A stretch of DNA of 64,000 nucleotides from Acuticoccus sp. MNP-M23 (GTDB lineage Bacteria > Pseudomonadota > Alphaproteobacteria > Rhizobiales > Amorphaceae): NCBI RefSeq assembly GCF_031195445.1, contig NZ_CP133480.1, positions 1,908,001-1,972,000 on the forward strand, given 5' to 3'. The stretch's first letter is position 1. Each line of letters begins with the position of its first letter. A program made the translations under genes and the position numbers. The notes under the pieces were generated by a model that was given only the letters and a program-made list of their open reading frames with translations, had not been told where the DNA came from and ran no database searches. Below are positions 33,822 to 42,594 of the stretch, in pieces.

Positions 33822-35810
33822 TCAGCTCGATTTTGAACGATGCGACGCGGCGAGTGCCACGCCGGCCAGCATCGCTCCGGGCGCCACCGGCGGCGCGGTA
33901 CCCTCAAGGTCCGCACCCGGCACGGGCAAGTCGTCGGATCGGAGCGCTGCCGCCGGAAGCTGGAACGACGCGATCCCGAGAGTGGAGGCGACATGGGCAA
34001 GTGCAGCATCGACGGAGACGGCAGCTGGCAAAACATCGAGATACCCGCCGCTGTGGAGCGCGATGGTCACCTCGCAATCCGCTTCTGCGAGCAGTTGCTC
34101 GACGGCGCCGAGCTTTCTGCGGTCGGCGAGAACGTAGCTCAGCTTCAGCGGGCGCTGTTCGCGTGCCCCTTGCAGCTTGAGAAACGGCAAGGTCGCAAGG
34201 GCGCGTGCGATCTCGCGGGGCCTCCAGTCGAGCGCTGCGCGGAAGGCCCACGTTTCGTCACTCCTCAGCATGCCCGACGGCTCGTCGCGGTAATAGATCT
34301 CCGCGCCCGCCGCCGTGACGTAGGCGCGCGCAGGGGGCAGTCCAAGGTCCGCCTCGTGCTGCAGGACGCTGTGCAGATTGCGGCCTGACACGTAAGCGAG
34401 CGCACTTCTTCGAGCATGGGGCAGAACACGCGGCGGCTCCGCGGCCGGGGGCATGTCGTCGATGGCGTGGACGACGAGCCGGTCCGTCCGTGTGCGTGCC
34501 AACGCGTTGAGTTGCCGTGGCGCTAAAATCTGTTCGACGTCGGCCGTGTAGACCTCGGAATGGCGATCCCAGGAATATTCGTGGCAGTTTGCAAGGCCGT
34601 TTGCGCGTGCCGTCCGCCAGGCGGCGTCGTCGACGATGAGGGCCAGCATCGCGGCGGCGATGGCGCCGGTGTCACGGGGATCGACCAGCAGGCCGTTCTT
34701 GCAGCGGGCGAGAATGTCGTTGGGGCCGCCATTGTTGGTGGCGACCACCGGGAGCCCGGATGCAGCGGCTTCGAGGAAGGTGAGCCCGAACGGTTCGTTC
34801 AGCGCAACGTTGACGAACAGGCCGCGCCGGTCGGCGGCGTAGCGGAAGATCTCCGGGACTTCGTCCGGCCCGTGCCGGTCCGGCAGTGCGACCGAGCCTG
34901 CAAGATCGTTTTGCGCGATGATCGCGTTGAGCTCGGCCATGACAGCGGTGGTTTCAGCGTCCCTGTCGGCGCCCGGACCTCGGTTTCCGGTGTAGATGAC
35001 GACGTTCACCTTGTCGCGAAGCGCCTGGCACGACGCGTAGGCTCTGAGGAGGCCGGCAAGGTTCTTCTTGTGAACCGGACGGGCGAGCGCCAGAAGGACG
35101 GGACGGTCCGGTTCGGTCAGAAAGCGCGCGAGGTTGGTGGCCACACTCCCTGCCGCCTCGCCGCCGAAACCCGCAAGGTTGCAGCCTGGCCGGTTGACCA
35201 GAACCTTGTGCGGCGCGTTTGCCCGGTAGAGGCCGTACTGGAACTCGGCCTCGTCTATCGAACTCGCTACAATCCTGTCGGCCGCGGCAATCACGCGTTC
35301 CTCGGCAGCAACGCGCCGCGCAACGACGGTGCGGTCCGCTGTGCCTTGGCAAAGGGCTTTTACGCGCCCCAGCGAATGCGCGGTGAAAATGAACGGAATG
35401 CCGAACCGGCGTTTCATCTCGGCGGCGAGCACGCCCGCATCGGCATAATGGGCATGAATGATGTCCGGCCGGATCGGCAGCTCCGCAATGTGGCGGGCGA
35501 GCGCTTCGGCAAGCGCCGGCAGCTCTTCGTGCATGTCCTCCTTGGAAAGGTAGCGCCCGTGCGCCCCGGCCAGGCGGACAATCTCGCTCTTGGCCGACAG
35601 CCGCTCGTGCGGTTCGCCGTAGGTCGTGCCGAGCTCGGCATCGCAGAAGCGCCGCACGACGATCTCCTGCCGCGTGATGCTGGGTTTGCGGTCTGCCGCT
35701 GCCACCAGCTCAAGGACATACTTGATGTGGCCGCCGGTGTCCGGCGTCAGCCCATAGGGAACGCCCTTGCCTGTGACGCAGCCCTGGAGCGCAATATGCA
35801 AGATGAACAT
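33822..35810 (-). CDS. Sucrose-phosphate-synthase-like glycosyltransferase with degenerate phosphatase-like tail
   Basis: A 662-residue protein. The N-terminal GT-B part has LTPDTGGHIKYVLELV (the TGGQ-like motif of sucrose(-phosphate) synthases), IPFIFTAHSLGRVKALCQG, LALARPVHKKNLAGLLRAYA and the ExnE motif NEPFGLTFLEAAASGLPVVA. This suits transfer from a nucleotide sugar to a sugar (phosphate), as in SPS or mannosylfructose-phosphate synthase. From about residue 440, LVVHAIDDMPPA and SALAYVSGRNLHSVLQHEAD, LGLPPARAYVTAAGAEIYY resemble the HAD sucrose-phosphatase domain fused to plant-type SPS, but the DxDxT nucleophile motif is absent, so this tail cannot be a normal phosphatase. Divergent from the GT4 gene at 36120 with a 309-base promoter region. 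Confidence 0.83.
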   Translation of the reverse strand: MFILHIALQGCVTGKGVPYGLTPDTGGHIKYVLELVAAADRKPSITRQEIVVRRFCDAELGTTYGEPHERLSAKSEIVRLAGAHGRYLSKEDMHEELPALAEALARHIAELPIRPDIIHAHYADAGVLAAEMKRRFGIPFIFTAHSLGRVKALCQGTADRTVVARRVAAEERVIAAADRIVASSIDEAEFQYGLYRANAPHKVLVNRPGCNLAGFGGEAAGSVATNLARFLTEPDRPVLLALARPVHKKNLAGLLRAYASCQALRDKVNVVIYTGNRGPGADRDAETTAVMAELNAIIAQNDLAGSVALPDRHGPDEVPEIFRYAADRRGLFVNVALNEPFGLTFLEAAASGLPVVATNNGGPNDILARCKNGLLVDPRDTGAIAAAMLALIVDDAAWRTARANGLANCHEYSWDRHSEVYTADVEQILAPRQLNALARTRTDRLVVHAIDDMPPAAEPPRVLPHARRSALAYVSGRNLHSVLQHEADLGLPPARAYVTAAGAEIYYRDEPSGMLRSDETWAFRAALDWRPREIARALATLPFLKLQGAREQRPLKLSYVLADRRKLGAVEQLLAEADCEVTIALHSGGYLDVLPAAVSVDAALAHVASTLGIASFQLPAAALRSDDLPVPGADLEGTAPPVAPGAMLAGVALAASHRSKSS

Positions 35811-36119
35811 GACGTCACCGATAGACCCGTGCGCACCAGTTGCAGCCGCACCAGATTGAAGAAACTTGTCCCATAATGTCGCGCTGGCGCGAATTGCGAA
35901 GCAGAAGTCGGCCCGCTACGCTGTTCTTGGTGAACCTGCAAAAACGGTGAACCGTTCCCGTATCCTGCCTGTTTGGCAGGCCCCATATTGCCGCAGGCTC
36001 GAAAGTTACCTCGTGAACAAACTTTCCTACTTCGTGCGCGCCCATGTCCGGCTGGCGCGGCGGCAGCGTACCCCTTGGCGGCTGTTCAGCGTGACAGCGC
36101 CGCGTTACTGAGCGGACCC
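35811..36119. promoter_or_regulatory. Divergent promoter region inside the glycosyltransferase cluster
   Basis: 309 bases between two divergently transcribed glycosyltransferase genes. It should contain promoters for both the leftward pair (SPS-like, GT2) and the rightward three-gene run. I could not identify clear -35/-10 boxes or an operator by eye. Confidence 0.35.
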
Positions 36120-37166
36120 ATGCGCATTGCCCACGTCAGCCCGCTGCACTTCCCCGTTCCTCCGCGTGACCATGGCGGGACTGAGCGGGTAATCGATGAC
36201 CTGTGCCACGCCCTCGCGCGGCGCGGCCACGAGGTGACGCTGTTCGCGGCCAGCGGTTCGACGACGGCAGTAACGCTCGTGGAGCAGGGGCCGGCCGTCT
36301 CGACCATCGCCGGGGCACCGCCGTCGATGCCGTCCGCGATGGAATGCGTCATGCTCGACCGCGTGGCGGCGATGGCGGATGCGTTCGACATCATCCACTG
36401 CCACACCGAACTCTACCACGCCGCGGTCCTGCGCGGGGTCGCGGGCAAGCTTGTCAGCACCATCCACTGGCGCGCGGACGAAGCGGACCGGCAGCATTAT
36501 TTCCGCCACTTCGAGAAGCTTCGCGTGGTCGCCATATCGAAGGCGCAGTCGCGCGACATTCCGGCCCGCAACTGCAGCGGCGTCGTCCACCACGGCATTC
36601 CGGCGGAGCGGTTCGCGCCGGGTGGCGCCGCACGGGGCGACTGCGTCTTTCTCGGCCGCCTGACCGACCAGAAGCGGCCCGACCTTGCCATCGCGATCGC
36701 GCGGGCGGCGGGCATGCCGATCTGCCTCGGCGGGACGATCGACGTCGGCAACCCCACCTACTTCGACAACGAGGTCCGCCCGCTGCTCGGCGCGGAAGCG
36801 CGTTATGTCGGCCCCGTCGCGCAGCCGGACAAGCAGGAATTTCTCGGCGAGGCCGCCGTGCTTCTCTTCCCGATCGACTGGCCGGAGCCGTTTGGCCTTG
36901 TCATGATCGAGGCGATGGCCTGCGGCACGCCTGTTGTCGCGTTCCGCCGCGGCAGCACGGTGGAGGTCGTGGACGAAGGCGTCACGGGTTTTGTCGTCGA
37001 CACCGTGGAGGAGGCGGCAGAGGCCGTCCGCCGCGCCCGCCTGCTCGACCGCCGCGCAGTCCGCGCGCAGTTCCTGCGCCGCTTTACCGACGAGACGATG
37101 GCGTCGGGCTACGAGGCGATCTATGCGCGGATGATTGCCGCAGCCGACCGCAAGGGGCCGCCGTGA
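36120..37166 (+). CDS. Glycosyltransferase family 4 (GT-B)
   Basis: A 348-residue GT4 enzyme starting MRIAHVSPLHFPVPPRDHGG with the classic PPxxxGGxERV motif near residues 12-21. The donor-binding half has DCVFLGRLTDQKRPDLAIAI and LLFPIDWPEPFGLVMIEAMA (the ExFGL..ExxA motif), then CGTPVVAFRRGSTVEVV. The start at ATG 36120 is chosen because family members begin at MRIAHVSP; upstream in-frame codons are non-conserved. Its TGA overlaps the GTG start of the next gene. Confidence 0.9.
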   Translation: MRIAHVSPLHFPVPPRDHGGTERVIDDLCHALARRGHEVTLFAASGSTTAVTLVEQGPAVSTIAGAPPSMPSAMECVMLDRVAAMADAFDIIHCHTELYHAAVLRGVAGKLVSTIHWRADEADRQHYFRHFEKLRVVAISKAQSRDIPARNCSGVVHHGIPAERFAPGGAARGDCVFLGRLTDQKRPDLAIAIARAAGMPICLGGTIDVGNPTYFDNEVRPLLGAEARYVGPVAQPDKQEFLGEAAVLLFPIDWPEPFGLVMIEAMACGTPVVAFRRGSTVEVVDEGVTGFVVDTVEEAAEAVRRARLLDRRAVRAQFLRRFTDETMASGYEAIYARMIAAADRKGPP

Positions 37167-38122
37167 TCCGCGCGCATTGTGCCGGGCACCCCTTCAGGAC
37201 GCGGTGCTACTGTTGCGGCGCGCGGGCGGTGGACGCGCGCCCTGATGGCTGGCATGTGTGCGACTGGTGCGGCGCCTGGCTCCGCGGCGACCGCGAGACC
37301 GCGGCGGAACGCGCGAGCCACGAACTTGCCGCGCGTTTGAAGCCCGGCCGCGCAAAACTGCCGCCGCTCGGCGCTGCCGGCTGGTTCGTGGACGCCTACA
37401 CGGCGCGGATCGCTGCCACCGCCAGCGGCCTGTGGTTCGCGCCTGCGGACGGTCCCGTCATAGCGGGCCACGACGAGGCGGACCCGCGCGGCACGCTGCG
37501 GCCCATCGCCGAGGCGCCCATGGTGCCGGTTGCTCTCGTCGTCCTTGCGCCCGTGCAAGACGCCGCTTGCGCCGCGTTCCTGACGCGCAATGCGGACCAT
37601 TTCGCGCAGACCGTGCTCGTCGTCGAGCAAACCCACGGCGCAATAGACGCACGCGAAAATCTCTGCCGCGTCGAGCGCCCGCTCGCTGGCGACTTCGCCG
37701 CACAGCGCAACGCGGGCAATGCCGCTGCGTCCGTGCCATGGGTGTTCCACCTCGACACGGACGAGACGATCAGCCCCGAGCTCGCCCTATGCCTGCCCCA
37801 TATCGCGGCCTGCGCGGAGGAGGCGGGACTGCGGGCCGTCGGCTTTCCCCGCCGCAACATGGTCGGCGGCGCATTCAGCGATCTTTTCCCGGACGTTCAG
37901 TACCGCCTGATGCGGCGCGACGTGCGCTTCGAGGGCCGGGTCCACGAGCGGCCGGACGCGTGCCGCCACTGGCCGCAGACCACCATCGCGCTCACCGGCG
38001 CCATCGACCACCACATTCAACCGGGGCGGCTCACCGAGCGGCGCACGCAGTATGACGCTCTCGGCCAGCATCCTGACAGGAGGGGCGACGACGATGCGCT
38101 TCTCACGCCGTTCCGTGGCTAG
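37163..38122 (+). CDS. Zinc-ribbon plus GT2 glycosyltransferase
   Basis: A 319-residue protein translated from GTG 37163, overlapping the preceding stop (GTGA). The first 40 residues hold two CxxC knuckles, RCYCCGARAVDARPDGWHV and CDWCGAW, a likely zinc ribbon, which is unusual at the N-terminus of a glycosyltransferase. The rest is GT2-like and follows the WaaE pattern: RPLAGDFAAQRNAGNAAASV, PWVFHLDTDETIS (LDxDE metal motif), FPRRNMVGG and FEGRVHERPDACRHWPQ. WaaE-type enzymes add glucose to LPS core; substrate here is unknown. The 3' end overlaps the next gene by 29 bases. Confidence 0.78.
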   Translation: MIRAHCAGHPFRTRCYCCGARAVDARPDGWHVCDWCGAWLRGDRETAAERASHELAARLKPGRAKLPPLGAAGWFVDAYTARIAATASGLWFAPADGPVIAGHDEADPRGTLRPIAEAPMVPVALVVLAPVQDAACAAFLTRNADHFAQTVLVVEQTHGAIDARENLCRVERPLAGDFAAQRNAGNAAASVPWVFHLDTDETISPELALCLPHIAACAEEAGLRAVGFPRRNMVGGAFSDLFPDVQYRLMRRDVRFEGRVHERPDACRHWPQTTIALTGAIDHHIQPGRLTERRTQYDALGQHPDRRGDDDALLTPFRG

Positions 38123-38744
38123 GCGGGAGATCGCCCTTGTGGGCAATGCCCCCGGCACCGGGGACATCGCCGCCGCCGTCGATGGGGCGGACAAGGTGGT
38201 GCGGTTCAACAACGCCCGCGGCTTCGGTGGCGAGACCGGCACGGCGGTCGATGAGCTTTACCTCATCAACAGTGGCGGGCAGATGCGCGAATGGCTCGCC
38301 GACGCGGTCTTTCTTGCGCGCCCCGTGGTTGCCGCCACGCGGTGCATCACGCTCCCCATCGCGCCCGAGACCGGCGCCCTATTTCCACCCTCCAACGAGC
38401 CGGAGGGGGAGGATTCGCGTAATTTCGCGCCAGAGGCGTGCGCGCGTTTCCGCGCTGCCGGCAAGGCGGTCCGCGTCCTGCCGGCCTCGCGCTATCGCGC
38501 CGCATGCGAAGCGCTTGGGCTACTTCCCCTGAAACCTGGCAGCAGGACGCCGAGCACAGGGTTCCTCGCCATCTACGCAGCCTTCGGCGCACTGCCCGCG
38601 GATGCGACGCTGGCGCTCTACGGTTTCGGGTTCGACGGCTGGGAGGGCCACCCCTTCGACCGCGAGCGGGAATTCGTCGAGCGGCACAGCGGTGACCGCC
38701 TCGTCTGGCACTCCTTGCCGGGCACCGCTCAAGCGCGGGCGTGA
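38094..38744 (+). CDS. GT29-like (sialyltransferase family) glycosyltransferase
   Basis: A 216-residue protein. The start at ATG 38094 is supported by AGGAGGGG eight bases upstream; the in-frame ATG at 38052 lacks one. It begins MRFSRRSVARREIALVGNAP and contains VVRFNNARGFGGETG, ELYLINSGGQ and TPSTGFLAIYAAFGALPADA, resembling the sialylmotif layout of family 29 proteins (GN..P, FN, STG). Bacterial GT29-like proteins are poorly characterised and need not use CMP-sialic acid. It ends 16 bases inside the convergent GT4 gene. Confidence 0.7.
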   Translation: MRFSRRSVARREIALVGNAPGTGDIAAAVDGADKVVRFNNARGFGGETGTAVDELYLINSGGQMREWLADAVFLARPVVAATRCITLPIAPETGALFPPSNEPEGEDSRNFAPEACARFRAAGKAVRVLPASRYRAACEALGLLPLKPGSRTPSTGFLAIYAAFGALPADATLALYGFGFDGWEGHPFDREREFVERHSGDRLVWHSLPGTAQARA

Positions 38745-39904
38745 CGGTCGATGGCGCGGCGGTACACCGCCAGCGTCTCACGGCCGAGCGTGTCGCGCGA
38801 CAAGGTTGCTGCGGTCGCGAGCCCGTTGCGGCGGAGCCTTTCGCACGACGCCGGCGCGGCAAGCAGGTCCTCGATCACGGCCGCAATGGCGTCCCGCGTG
38901 CATTCCGCGGCGAGCACACCGCATTCTGACGCGGCAACGAACTCGCAAGCGGCAGGGTCTTCCGCGCAGGCGACCAGCGGCCGGCCGAATGCCGCCGCCT
39001 CGCGGTAGACGAGGCCGAAGGACTCGTACCGCGACGGGGCGAGGACCAGCGTCGCGCCAGCGTAAAGCGCATGGAGGCGGTGATCGTCGATCTTCGGGTA
39101 GACGGTGATATGGCGGGCGAGTGCGTTGTCGCCGACCGCCGCCGGGTCGACGCCGACGAGGTCGAGTGCCGGGACTACCTCGCCGCGGCTCGCGCGTTGC
39201 TCTGCCACCTTGGCGAACGCACCCAGCGCTTCGGCAAAGCCCTTGCGCCGTTCCGCCCGGCCGACGAACAGGAGCCGCGGTGCGCCGAGGGGCGGTGGAG
39301 GCGCGCTGCGGCCAGCGGCGAGCGTCGCCGGATCGAGCGCAAGGCTGATGACCGCATGGTCGGCGCACTCATCAAGGCGATAGTCCCGTTCGATGCGCAA
39401 GCGGTGCCCTTGCGTGTTGGAGATGGTTGCCGCGGCGTTGCGGGTGGTGCGCGCTTCGAGCCAGTGCGCTGCGCGAAGGTCGAGAAGGTCGCGCGCGCCC
39501 TTCGTTGCGGGAAGGGCGTCGATGGCAGGCGTGCTGTTGCGCACCACCAGCGGCGGGGAATGGTGGCCAAGGAGCGCCGCCGGCGCATACCAGTTGGTGG
39601 CCTCGACAACGTCGAACGGGCACGCGCGGTCCGCAGCCAGAAACGCCTTGCGGAAATAATACGGCGCGACGAGGTGGCCGAGCGCGGCGCGCCGCCGCAC
39701 GAACGCCGCAATGCCGTCGGGCGGCGGCGCGCACCCCACCACGGCAAGGCCGTCCCACGGGGTCTGGACGCCGAAGAGCGCCGAACCGTCGAACACGGTA
39801 ACGTCGCAGCCCGCCTGCTGGAGAGACTTGGCGACTTCGAACGCCGCGCGGCCGAGGCCGGAGGGCATCGGCGGGAAATCGACAGTGAGAAGGGCGCAGC
39901 GCAC
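38729..39904 (-). CDS. Glycosyltransferase family 4 (GT-B)
   Basis: A 391-residue GT4 enzyme. The GTG at 39904 is preferred (VRCALLTVDFPPMPSGLGRA, GGAG nearby) although the frame extends to an ATG at 39985. Characteristic segments are DFPPMPSGLGRAAFEVAKSL, RLLFVGRAERRKGFAEALGA and LVLAPSRYESFGLVYREAAA, the last being the ExFG..ExxA donor motif. No transmembrane segment. It converges with the GT29-like gene (16-base overlap). Confidence 0.88.
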   Translation of the reverse strand: MRCALLTVDFPPMPSGLGRAAFEVAKSLQQAGCDVTVFDGSALFGVQTPWDGLAVVGCAPPPDGIAAFVRRRAALGHLVAPYYFRKAFLAADRACPFDVVEATNWYAPAALLGHHSPPLVVRNSTPAIDALPATKGARDLLDLRAAHWLEARTTRNAAATISNTQGHRLRIERDYRLDECADHAVISLALDPATLAAGRSAPPPPLGAPRLLFVGRAERRKGFAEALGAFAKVAEQRASRGEVVPALDLVGVDPAAVGDNALARHITVYPKIDDHRLHALYAGATLVLAPSRYESFGLVYREAAAFGRPLVACAEDPAACEFVAASECGVLAAECTRDAIAAVIEDLLAAPASCERLRRNGLATAATLSRDTLGRETLAVYRRAIDRHARA

Positions 39905-40085
39905 GAACGGGTCTCCGGGTTGCGGCGGCGAGGCGCCATGATGACCGCTAGCAGATGGTCGCTCGTGCCGCACCCGGTGGATCAATCTGCGTTGAACCTG
40001 CCCGCGCTGAGTTCGTTGAACAATGCGCCTCGTCCGCCGCCCCTTGGATGAGGCCGGGCGCCATCAGCCAGCCGGAGAAACCCGC

Positions 40086-41408
40086 ATGAGCCTCACCTAT
40101 GCCGACTGGCGCGCGATGATCGCACAGGCGCCGGTCGCCCGGCCGGAGCGGCTGATCGGCAACGGCGGCCTTGTCGTTCTATCGCCCCACCCGGACGATG
40201 AGACCCTCGGCGCGTCGGGCCTCATTGCCGGCGCGCATGCGGCTGGCCGCAAGGTCGCGCTTGTTGCGCTGACTGACGGTGACGGGTCGCACAGGGGATC
40301 CAGGACCCACCCGCCTGCGCGCCTCGCCGCATTGCGGGAACGTGAGCAGGCGGCGGCGATGGACGTGCTCGCCCCCGGCACGGAAATACTGCGCCTTCGC
40401 CTGCCGGACGGCGCATCAATGCACCACGCCGACTTTGGCGGCGCCGCCGAAAGTGTGGCAGCGCTGTGCACACGCATCGGCGCCACCGCGCTCGCCACCA
40501 CGCCCCCGCGCGATAACCACCCCGACCATGACGCCGCCTGGGCGCTCGCGGCACAGGTCGAGCAAATGCTACCCGGCCTTCGGCTTCTCGCCTTCCCGAT
40601 CTGGTCCGTCCGCACCGAGCCCGAAGCCGATGCCACCGCGGAGCGCGCCGCGTTCATCCCGTTCCGGCTTGAGACCCCCGCGCAGAAATCCGCCGCACTC
40701 GCCTGCCACGCAACGCAGCTCGGCGGAGTGGTGACGGACGACCCGTCCGGTTTCACGCTGCCGGACTGGTTCCTGTCCCACCACAGCGCGCCGCATGAGC
40801 CGGTGTTCTGGAGCCGCAAGCGCGCCCCGCTTCCGGGCCCTGCGCATTTTCGCAAACTCTACGGTGATGACGGCGACCCCTGGCACGTCCGCTCCGCGCC
40901 CTATGAGCGGGACAAGCGCGCCCACGTCGCGGGGAGCCTCGGCGATGCCTGGTACAATTCGCTTCTGGAAATGGGCTGCGGAGAAGGCCACTTTACTGCA
41001 ATGCTTGCCGAGCGCTGCGACAGGGCGCTCGGGGTCGACGTCGACCCCGGCATCATCGACCGCGCCGCCGCATGGCACGCCGGCCAAAGCAACCTTTCCT
41101 TCGCGCTCGCCCATCTGCCGGATCAGTTCCCGGAGGGAACGTTCGACCTCTTCGTCCTGTCCGAAGTTCTCTACTTCCTCGACGAGAACGGTATTGCCGC
41201 GCTGATCCGCCGGATGGAGCAGTCGGCAATCAAGGGCGCTACCGCCGTACTGGTGAACTGGCTCGGCGATACCAGCGCGCCGCTCTCCGGCGAGATGGCA
41301 GCGGATCTCTTCATCGCGATGGTCGGGGAGAAATGGGAGCTCACGATGACGGAGCGCCGGCCAGGCTACCGTGTCGACCGGCTTCTTCTGCGTCCAGCTC
41401 CGTTTTGA
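40086..41408 (+). CDS. Bifunctional PIG-L deacetylase / SAM-dependent methyltransferase
   Basis: A 440-residue fusion. Residues about 1-230 are PIG-L/LmbE-like: VVLSPHPDDETLGASGLIAG carries the zinc motif HPDDE and RDNHPDHDAAWALA the third histidine. PIG-L enzymes remove acetyl from N-acetylglucosamine-type sugars. Residues about 260-440 are a class I methyltransferase: LLEMGCGEGHFTAMLAERCD (SAM glycine loop), ALGVDVDPGII and FDLFVLSEVLYFLDENG, similar to NodS-like N-methyltransferases. The fusion suggests deacetylation followed by N-methylation of the exposed amine. Start ATG 40086. The last 68 bases overlap the convergent GT2 gene. Confidence 0.88.
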   Translation: MSLTYADWRAMIAQAPVARPERLIGNGGLVVLSPHPDDETLGASGLIAGAHAAGRKVALVALTDGDGSHRGSRTHPPARLAALREREQAAAMDVLAPGTEILRLRLPDGASMHHADFGGAAESVAALCTRIGATALATTPPRDNHPDHDAAWALAAQVEQMLPGLRLLAFPIWSVRTEPEADATAERAAFIPFRLETPAQKSAALACHATQLGGVVTDDPSGFTLPDWFLSHHSAPHEPVFWSRKRAPLPGPAHFRKLYGDDGDPWHVRSAPYERDKRAHVAGSLGDAWYNSLLEMGCGEGHFTAMLAERCDRALGVDVDPGIIDRAAAWHAGQSNLSFALAHLPDQFPEGTFDLFVLSEVLYFLDENGIAALIRRMEQSAIKGATAVLVNWLGDTSAPLSGEMAADLFIAMVGEKWELTMTERRPGYRVDRLLLRPAPF

Positions 41409-42510
41409 GCGCCTTCAGCCCCGGCAGGACGGCGCGAAGGTCGCTCCGCCGCAGCCGCGTGCGACGCAGCGCCGGGCTCGTGTCTTCCGCGGCAAGCCAC
41501 ATCAGTCCGGGCAGCGGCTGTCCCAGCGCAGCGTGGATCTCTTCGGCGCCGAGGCCGAGCCCCTTCAGGATCTCGGCCCGCGCCGCCTGATCGCGGGCGG
41601 CGAGGAAGGCGCGGCGTGCACAGTGGCGCAGTACCAGCGTCTCGGCCGGCTCCAGCATCTCGTCCACCACCGGATCGGCGCACAACCGCGAGAAGCGAAG
41701 GTCGTCGGAAAGGCCGCCGTGTGCGCGCCCCTCGATCCGGCACGATGTCACGACATGCGGGCCGTCGCTGTAGCGCACCGCCAGTCCGTGCCCGTGCACC
41801 AGACGCAAAAGCGCCCGATCCTCGCCCGAGGGCGGCAGCGGCAGTCCGCCCACCGTGCGATAAGCCGCGCCGGTGATGACGAAGTTCGCGCCGCCGATGT
41901 TGCCGTGGTGGGGCCATGGGTTGAAGGGGTCCGGGTCGATCCGGGCGGCAATTTCGCGGGTCAGGTGACGCGCCTCGCGCACCAGGGTCTCGGCATCGGC
42001 GTCGGCTGGCGGCAGCATCGCAGCCTCCTCGGGATCGAACCCGATCGTGCCGCAGACGAGATCGTAGCCCCGCGCGAGTTCCACGGCGTAGGCGCACCGG
42101 AGGTCAGGCGCGCAGCGGGAGTCGCTGTCGAACGAAAAGAGCGCGGCGGCGGGTGCCTCTTTATGCGCCGCGTCGAGCGCGATCCGGCGCGCAAGGGGCG
42201 CGCTCCCCCGGCCCTCGGCGAACGTCACTTCGGCAAGGCAGGAAGGTTGCGCGATGGCGGCAAGGTGCGCAGCCGCGATCGCGCACGTGGCATCACTCGA
42301 TCCGTTCACCACCACCACAATGCCATCGCTTGGCTTGAGCGTTCGAGCGAGCGATGCCAGCGCATCCCCGATGCGATCCTCTTCGTCTCGCGCCGGAACG
42401 CATGCAATCAGCTCGCAGCCGGAGTGTGCGGCGCGCGCATGCCAATGCGTTTGCGCAACATCGGCGTGATGCGACGCAGGCACATCCGCGAAGTAATCGT
42501 CTCGTATCAT
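41341..42510 (-). CDS. Glycosyltransferase family 2 (GT-A)
   Basis: A 389-residue protein. The GT-A core includes LIACVPARDEEDRIGDALAS, VVVVNGSSDATCAIAAAH, LFSFDSDSRCAPDLRCAYAV (DxDS metal motif) and GGANFVITGAAYRTVGGLP, with the acceptor-side GEDRALLRLVHGHGL. The opening YFADVPASHHADV is not part of the GT domain. Proteins of this type often neighbour PIG-L/methyltransferase fusions in Hyphomicrobiales. It overlaps that gene by 68 bases at the 3' end, an antisense arrangement. Confidence 0.82.
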   Translation of the reverse strand: MIRDDYFADVPASHHADVAQTHWHARAAHSGCELIACVPARDEEDRIGDALASLARTLKPSDGIVVVVNGSSDATCAIAAAHLAAIAQPSCLAEVTFAEGRGSAPLARRIALDAAHKEAPAAALFSFDSDSRCAPDLRCAYAVELARGYDLVCGTIGFDPEEAAMLPPADADAETLVREARHLTREIAARIDPDPFNPWPHHGNIGGANFVITGAAYRTVGGLPLPPSGEDRALLRLVHGHGLAVRYSDGPHVVTSCRIEGRAHGGLSDDLRFSRLCADPVVDEMLEPAETLVLRHCARRAFLAARDQAARAEILKGLGLGAEEIHAALGQPLPGLMWLAAEDTSPALRRTRLRRSDLRAVLPGLKALKTELDAEEAGRHGSLAGAPSS

Positions 42511-42594
42511 GCGCTGGCGTTCTCCGTATCACGTGCCCAAGCGCGCGTGGCGGGCGGACTGATGCTTACCATCAGCCGGCGAGGGCCACCACGC

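Noticed and set aside
34560-35876. 438-codon plus-strand frame opposite the SPS-like gene
   Set aside because: Antisense shadow; the minus frame carries the glycosyltransferase motifs.
36203-37160. Long frame upstream of the zinc-ribbon glycosyltransferase
   Set aside because: This part is an Arg/Pro-rich out-of-frame shadow of the GT4 gene; the real protein begins at GTG 37163.
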